Assembly: GCA_964574395.1 (NCBI GenBank)
Contig: CAZNNL010000061.1
Span: 1-9,995 of the forward strand
Direction of reading: 5' to 3'
DNA length: 9,995 bases
Origin: JAXGQD01 sp964574395
GTDB lineage: Bacteria > Bacillota > Clostridia > Saccharofermentanales > Fastidiosipilaceae
In this document: in pieces, positions 6,525-9,995 of the stretch
Layout: every line of letters begins with the position of its first letter
Position numbering within the stretch: the first letter of the stretch is position 1
Translations under genes and position numbers: made by a program
Notes under the pieces: model-generated
The model's database searches: none
What the model was told of the DNA's origin: nothing
Seen by the model: only the letters and a program-made list of their open reading frames with translations

Positions 6525-7166
6525 TCACTCTGACTGCGCTTGTAGCTTCTTTTTCAGGCTGTCAGCATTGTTCTGAATGTTCGACCACAAAGCAGGAGTG
6601 ATATCCTCAACAGGCACTGCAATTTCAAAATTCTTCAACGCTGATTTGACTCGGATAAGAATGTTGTTCCCACCGGTATCAACCTCTGCGCCGGTAATGA
6701 TTGCGCCGATCATGGCCAGCAGAGATAATCCCTCATCGTTTTGGAGCAGGATACTAATCACTTCTGGCAGGGATGTGAATGCAGCCAATTTCATCACATC
6801 CATAAACTCATGATCAAAGGTGTCCATCATGTGCTCATGCGAGCTGAACTCACCCGCATCTATCAATCTGGTAAGTAGGTTCAACGTGTGCACTGCGTCT
6901 GGCGACAGCCCCGTCTTGTGACATACATTGGCTATTTGATGATTTGGGTCAGGGATGATTCCAAGCAGGTAATCTGCCGAAACATTGTATTTCATACAGA
7001 TAGCGCGAAGCACACCGATGTCCGGCGTCCTCGTTTCCTGCTCGTAATAACTCATCGCCCCGCGTGAGATTCCAACACTGTCGGCAAACTCTCCCTGATT
7101 GAGCTTGCCCTCACGCAGCCCTCGAATGCGAGTAGAAAAAATATGTCTTAGCTCGGCAACGTCCAT
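6525..7166 (-). CDS. XRE/Cro-CI-family transcriptional repressor
   Basis: This is a probable DNA-binding repressor of the mobile element. From the ATG at 7166 it has 213 residues. Residues about 8-70 form an XRE-type helix-turn-helix (IRGLREGKLNQGEFADSVGISRGAMSYYEQETRTPDIGVLRAICMKYNVSADYLLG), with the recognition helix near SRGAMSYYE. The remaining 140 residues are helical and unrecognised, with a hydrophobic stretch LSLLAMIGAIITGA (148-161); this part may bind an inducer or mediate oligomerisation. CGGAGGG lies 7 bases before 7166 but only about one base before the upstream ATG at 7172, so 7166 is chosen. It is divergent from the tnpW-recombinase operon and shares with it a control region carrying four copies of one motif. 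This suggests that it represses both itself and the recombinase, as in temperate phages. Confidence 0.85.
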   Translation of the reverse strand: MDVAELRHIFSTRIRGLREGKLNQGEFADSVGISRGAMSYYEQETRTPDIGVLRAICMKYNVSADYLLGIIPDPNHQIANVCHKTGLSPDAVHTLNLLTRLIDAGEFSSHEHMMDTFDHEFMDVMKLAAFTSLPEVISILLQNDEGLSLLAMIGAIITGAEVDTGGNNILIRVKSALKNFEIAVPVEDITPALWSNIQNNADSLKKKLQAQSE

Positions 7167-7194
7167 AGCCATCCCTCCGATTCATGTTGCTCCC

Positions 7195-7203
7195 ATTATA
7201 GCA
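7195..7203 (-). promoter_or_regulatory. Repressor promoter, extended -10
   Basis: The - strand reads TGCTATAAT, a perfect TATAAT with an extended TGn element, which compensates for the lack of a recognisable -35. The predicted start is about 20 bases before the repressor start codon. A copy of the repeated motif begins 4 bp beyond it (7207). Confidence 0.65.
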
Positions 7204-7206
7204 AAA

Positions 7207-7333
7207 CAATCGTGAGGCGTATATAGTTGTATTCATATTCGTTGTGCAACATTGGGGATAAGCATTGACTTTCGTGAAACAGAAAGAGATAATAGCATCA
7301 ATCGTGAATATCAAAAAGATCGTTTCACGATTG
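7207..7333. promoter_or_regulatory. Four-copy operator array in divergent promoter region
   Basis: The motif CAATCGTGAA occurs at 7299-7308 exactly, at 7207-7216 with one mismatch, at 7269-7278 with two mismatches, and exactly inverted at 7324-7333. The last two copies in coordinate order form a 10-bp perfect inverted repeat with a 15-base centre. The first copy abuts the repressor's -10 element. The second overlaps the -35/spacer of the + strand promoter, and the third covers its predicted start. This arrangement is typical of binding sites for the adjacent XRE repressor. Binding itself is inferred. Confidence 0.65.
7265..7293 (+). promoter_or_regulatory. Promoter for the tnpW-recombinase operon
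   Basis: TTGACT (7265-7270) and GATAAT (7288-7293) are separated by exactly 17 bp, five of six consensus bases each. It is the strongest two-box promoter seen in the window. Transcription would begin near 7300 and run about 290 bases before the tnpW start codon. Confidence 0.7.
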
Positions 7334-7592
7334 GACTTTGATAATCGAATCATGCAGCCGGAAAGATACCAAAAGCATGGACTTGCCTACAGCGTCGGAG
7401 GCGCTGCGCGAAGAAGTGCTTTCGGGAGCCGATTGATTTTAATTGGTTAACGCCTCTACCGCCAAGCAAGGCGCGGGGCAGGAACGCACCGGGGTGAAAG
7501 CGGAAAACAGGATTGTATCAAAGATCTATTTGGGTGTTTCCTCCGAAAATGCCCTAAGCAAAATTATATGATGAAAAAAAGGAGTCAATCTT
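7300..7592 (+). other. Long leader with degenerate short frames, no clear gene
   Basis: Between the promoter and tnpW there is no convincing gene. One frame reads a 19-residue peptide from an ATG at 7377 (MDLPTASEALREEVLSGAD) to a TGA at 7434. A second stop follows closely, then the frame is open from 7443 to 7571 and ends IVSKIYLGVSSENALSKII, which looks like coding sequence. Another frame from an ATG at 7352 gives 32 residues. None has a good ribosome binding site. The stretch may be the remains of a lost gene, or a regulatory leader. A small stem (CCGATT/AATTGG, about 7429-7446) is present. Confidence 0.4.
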
Positions 7593-7778
7593 ATGAACAC
7601 AACAGCTATTGTTGACACGGCATCGACCTCTGATCATAAGAGCGAGCCGGTAAAGTTGCGCAAGCGGATTGGCTCCACGGTGTTCCTCGTGAATGTGCAT
7701 TTCAGCGAGACGAGCACCGAGAGGCTGGAGGATAAAATTCTCCGCATGATGGAGCGGGAGGTGAACAAAACTGCCTGA
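7593..7778 (+). CDS. tnpW: TnpW-like small transposon protein
   Basis: The 61-residue protein has a polar N-terminus (1-22) and a conserved-looking core (KLRKRIGSTVFLVNVHFSETSTERLEDKILRMME), the pattern I associate with TnpW of Tn4451-like elements. The family's function is not established; its constant position next to the recombinase suggests an accessory role in transposition or its control. The ATG has an excellent AAAGGAG 8 bases upstream. It is 49 bp before the recombinase ATG in the same direction and almost certainly co-transcribed with it. The length is typical, with no sign of damage. Confidence 0.75.
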   Translation: MNTTAIVDTASTSDHKSEPVKLRKRIGSTVFLVNVHFSETSTERLEDKILRMMEREVNKTA

Positions 7779-7827
7779 CGCTATTTGTGCCGCAAGTGGT
7801 TCGGATTGCCGGAAAGTTGAGGCAAGC

Positions 7828-9633
7828 ATGAGTAAAAAGGTAAACATTTTGTACGAAAGATTGAGCCGTGACGATGAGCTGCAAGGCCCATCCAACTCCA
7901 TTCTGAACCAGCGTCAGTTACTTGAGGAGTATGCTGAATCCAATGGACTGACACCATATCGACACATCTGTGATGATGGATGGTCGGGCACACGGTGGGA
8001 CAGACCCGGTTGGCAGGAGCTGATTGCTATGGTGGAAGCGGACGAGGTGGCCTGTGTCTGCATAAAGGACAGCAGTCGCCTTGGTCGTGATTATCTGCGT
8101 GTCGGTTTGTACCGAGAGCTGTTTCGTGAAAAGGGCGTGCGCCTGATCGCCGTTAATGACAACTACGACAGCGAGCGTGGCGAGGATGACTTTACACCAT
8201 TTCGGGAAATTATGGCCGAGTGGTACGCCAGAGACACGTCCAAGAAAATCAAGTCAGTCATCGCGGCAAAGGGAAAAAGCGGTAAGCCCATCACCAGCAC
8301 ACCGCCCTATGGTTTCATCAAAGACCCGGAGGACAAGCATAGATGGCTCATTGACCCGGAGGCCGCTGCCGTGGTGCGGCGCATCTTCCAAATGACGGTG
8401 GACGGCATGGGCATTTACAAAATCGCAGGCGTACTGGCGGCGGAGAAAATTGAACGCCCATCATATTACCTTGGCTCTCGTGGGCGCGGCCGCCATAAGA
8501 ATGATTATGACCGCAGTCAGCCCTATGCCTGGGGTGACGCAACGATTGCACGCATACTTTGCAAGCTTGAGTACGTTGGCCACACGGTCAACTTCCGAAC
8601 ATCGTCCCAGAATTTCAAAAGCAAAAAACGTAAATCCAACGAGCCTGCCGATTGGCTGATTTTCGAAAACACCCACGAGGCAATCATTGACCAGGCTACG
8701 TTCGACCTTGTTCAGAAACTCCGGGAGACGCCGCGTCGGATCGACACCTTGGGTGATGCCAATCCGTTGACTGGCTTGTTATTCTGTGCAGACTGTGGAG
8801 CCAAGCTATATAACCATCGCAAGGCGCATACCGAAAAGCCTACCCACAAAAAACTGACGGATGTATATTGCTGCTCCACTTACAAGCTTACACGGTCAAA
8901 GTTTGACGCCAAATGCTCAGCGCATCACATCAGCACCGAGGCCGTGCGGGAAATTGTGCTCTCCGTCATACGCGCCACCAGCGGTTATGTTCGTGAGCAT
9001 GAGCAGGATTTCATCGAGCACGTTCGTGAGGCGGCAGGCATCCGGCGTGATGAAACAACCAAGTCACACCAGAAACAGATTGCTCAAAATGAACGTCGCC
9101 TGTCGGAACTCGATAAAGTTTTTCGGAGCCTGTATGAGGACAAAGTGCTCGGGAAAATTAGCGAGGCGATGTTTGATGAAATGACCTGCGGGTATGCAGC
9201 AGAACGTGCAGCCTTGAAGGAAAAAACCGATTTACTTCAGGCAGAGCTGGATGAGTGGAACGCCGACAGCGTTCGCGCCGATCAGTTCATAGATATCGTG
9301 CGGCGCTATACTTCTTTCGATGAATTGACCCCGGCGATGCTCAATGAGTTTGTTGAAAAGATAATTGTGCATGAGGGCGAGTGGTCGGAGGGGAACACCG
9401 GTGAGGGTGGCCGTCCGCGCGGCTCTCGCACCCAGCGTGTGGATGTGCATCTCAAATACATTGGCAGCTTCGATGTGCCGGACATGCGCTCACCGGAAGA
9501 AATTGAGGCGGATCGCATCGCCGAAGAAAAGCTGGAGGCACGGCGAGCTTATCACCGGGAGAAAACACGGCAATGGAAAGAGCGCAAGCTTGCAGCCGAG
9601 GCGGGCCAGAAGCAGCCAAAGCCTTCGGCGTAA
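7828..9633 (+). CDS. Large serine recombinase, TnpX type
   Basis: This recombinase excises and inserts the element through a covalent phosphoserine intermediate. The 601-residue protein is complete. The resolvase catalytic domain (about 5-150) opens YERLSRDDE with nucleophile S13. It also shows DSSRLGRDYL (81-90), with R84 and R87 as active-site candidates. A recombinase DNA-binding domain follows (about 160-295; PPYGFIKDPED). Next is a zinc ribbon with C320 and C323 (LLFCADCGAKLY) and later cysteines C348, C349 and C363. A coiled-coil helix (about 410-480) follows, and then a C-terminal domain (about 485-550; FVEKIIVHEGEW) of the DUF4368 type found in TnpX-like enzymes. A basic, helical tail ends the protein. 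The start is supported by GAGG 5 bases before the ATG. It is the second gene of the tnpW operon. Confidence 0.95.
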   Translation: MSKKVNILYERLSRDDELQGPSNSILNQRQLLEEYAESNGLTPYRHICDDGWSGTRWDRPGWQELIAMVEADEVACVCIKDSSRLGRDYLRVGLYRELFREKGVRLIAVNDNYDSERGEDDFTPFREIMAEWYARDTSKKIKSVIAAKGKSGKPITSTPPYGFIKDPEDKHRWLIDPEAAAVVRRIFQMTVDGMGIYKIAGVLAAEKIERPSYYLGSRGRGRHKNDYDRSQPYAWGDATIARILCKLEYVGHTVNFRTSSQNFKSKKRKSNEPADWLIFENTHEAIIDQATFDLVQKLRETPRRIDTLGDANPLTGLLFCADCGAKLYNHRKAHTEKPTHKKLTDVYCCSTYKLTRSKFDAKCSAHHISTEAVREIVLSVIRATSGYVREHEQDFIEHVREAAGIRRDETTKSHQKQIAQNERRLSELDKVFRSLYEDKVLGKISEAMFDEMTCGYAAERAALKEKTDLLQAELDEWNADSVRADQFIDIVRRYTSFDELTPAMLNEFVEKIIVHEGEWSEGNTGEGGRPRGSRTQRVDVHLKYIGSFDVPDMRSPEEIEADRIAEEKLEARRAYHREKTRQWKERKLAAEAGQKQPKPSA

Positions 9634-9744
9634 TTCTCTTTCTGCTGGTGTTATTTCGTTTACGAGCCACGGAAATTGTCATTGCATACCCTAGGTCGTT
9701 TCCAGGATTTCTATCGGCTCCAGGGCCTTTTGCGGAAAAATTAC

Positions 9745-9789
9745 ACCATATGCAGCGGTTTTGGCACATCGCAAACCACAACATATGGT
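9745..9789. repeat. Nested inverted repeat, possible recombination site
   Basis: An outer pair ACCATATG (9745-9752) / CATATGGT (9782-9789) encloses an inner pair GGTTT (9757-9761) / AAACC (9773-9777). It lies 111 bases after the recombinase stop codon. Such nested symmetry suits a binding site for a dimeric recombinase, or simply a stem-loop in RNA. Confidence 0.45.
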
Positions 9790-9841
9790 ATAGGGTTTTC
9801 ACCTTGTTCAGGCGCTGTATTTTCAGCACTGATGCCAAAAC

Positions 9842-9882
9842 AAAATGCCGTATGCCACGGGGAGGTGGTATGCGGCATTTTT
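9842..9882 (+). terminator. Long hairpin with T-tract, possible recombinase terminator
   Basis: Bases 9842-9858 pair with 9865-9881 along 17 positions (15 Watson-Crick, two G-U as RNA), around the 6-base loop GGGGAG. The right arm ends in a run of five T residues. It would end the recombinase transcript about 210 bases after its stop codon. The A-tract at its left end also allows a weaker - strand terminator. Confidence 0.6.
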
Positions 9883-9995
9883 GCGTATGGCATGCCACTG
9901 CGGCGTTGCCCTTTGCCCTTGACCTTGAGCCCCCGGCAGGGCCCACCGGCATCTTTGCCCGCAACGCGGGAAAGTGCCAGAGTGGGTCAGACGCT
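9870..9995 (+). CDS. Possible partial gene running off the right edge
   Basis: An ATG at 9870 opens a frame with no stop through the window edge (42 codons; begins MRHFCVWHATAALPFALDLE). It is preceded at 4-5 bases by GGGGAGG, a strong ribosome-binding-like sequence. However, that sequence lies in the loop of the hairpin at 9842-9881 and the ATG lies in its right arm, so translation might be controlled by the fold. The residues match no family I recognise. GC-rich DNA often has long chance frames, so this is a weak call. Confidence 0.22.
   Translation, partial: MRHFCVWHATAALPFALDLEPPAGPTGIFARNAGKCQSGSDA

Larger units (their letters stand above)
6060..9995. mobile_element. TnpX/TnpV/TnpW-type integrative element (left end inside window)
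   Basis: This stretch holds a TnpV-like gene, an XRE repressor, a TnpW-like gene and a large serine recombinase, a set known from Tn4451-like transposons and related clostridial integrative elements. It is visibly richer in G and C than the region to its left. The left boundary is placed between about 6060 and 6120, from the composition change and the broken-looking frame there. The right boundary is unknown: it may lie in 9640-9900, where inverted repeats cluster, or beyond 9995. Large serine recombinases use short crossover cores, so no long terminal direct repeat is expected, and none was found. No relaxase, replication or resistance gene is visible. Confidence 0.7.
9634..9995. other. Region after recombinase: inverted repeats, no firm gene
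   Basis: These 362 bases contain no recognisable complete gene. They hold a nested inverted repeat (9745-9789), a long hairpin (9842-9881), a 10-bp perfect palindrome TGGCATGCCA (9888-9897) and a CCCGC/GCGGG stem (9958-9970). The sequence stays GC-rich to the edge, so the element may continue beyond the window. Confidence 0.6.

Noticed and set aside
7200..7340. CRISPR-like repeats
   Set aside because: The repeated units are only about 10 bp, irregularly spaced and in mixed orientation, which fits operators rather than a CRISPR array.
7265..7450. 61-residue + frame starting with TTG
   Set aside because: Its start codon is the -35 box of a near-consensus promoter and it runs through three operator-like motifs; at most its last 32 codons lie on a transcript.
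7593..7901. Several 60-115 residue - strand frames under tnpW and the recombinase start
   Set aside because: They are antisense to two well-supported + strand genes with good ribosome binding sites and have no recognisable features.
9452..9964. 170-residue - strand open frame
   Set aside because: It overlaps the recombinase 3' end by about 180 bp and runs through the terminator hairpin and inverted repeats. It has unnatural composition and no domain; it is a chance frame in GC-rich DNA.

Overview
The left 6 kb looks like the chromosome of a low-to-moderate GC Gram-positive anaerobe, most likely a Clostridia-type Firmicute. This is inferred from the Shine-Dalgarno and promoter style, the protein types, and a Tn4451-like element next door; no rRNA or other species marker is present. 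The window opens with a long perfect inverted repeat (31-88), then an RsuA-family rRNA pseudouridine synthase on the + strand. Facing it on the - strand is a housekeeping series, guaB (IMP dehydrogenase), greA (transcript cleavage factor) and lysS (lysyl-tRNA synthetase). guaB and greA each have a plausible promoter. An intrinsic terminator separates greA from the lysS ribosome binding site. Divergent from guaB is a membrane-anchored alpha/beta hydrolase. Converging on it, 7 bp away, is a small - strand reading frame of unknown function with no convincing start.

Between about 6060 and 6120 the base composition and gene content change. From there to the right edge the DNA is visibly more GC-rich and carries genes of the Tn4451/TnpX class of integrative elements. 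In order these are a shortened TnpV-like protein (+), an XRE-type repressor (-), a TnpW-like small protein (+) and a 601-residue large serine recombinase of the TnpX kind (+). The left junction is therefore probably inside the window. The right end is not certain, because no matching junction repeat was found and no ordinary chromosomal gene resumes before 9995.

The element appears to have a phage-like control region. Four copies of a motif close to CAATCGTGAA lie within about 130 bp (7207-7333) between the repressor and the recombinase operon. One copy abuts the repressor's extended -10 promoter. The others overlap or follow a near-consensus + strand promoter (TTGACT, 17 bp, GATAAT). The simplest reading is that the XRE protein represses itself and the tnpW-recombinase transcript, keeping excision silent until induced. 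That transcript would have a leader of about 290 nt holding only degenerate short frames.

The 362 bases after the recombinase contain a nested inverted repeat (9745-9789) and a long hairpin (9842-9881). The hairpin loop holds a ribosome-binding-site-like sequence just before a reading frame that runs off the window. No CRISPR array, tRNA, rRNA or resistance gene was seen.
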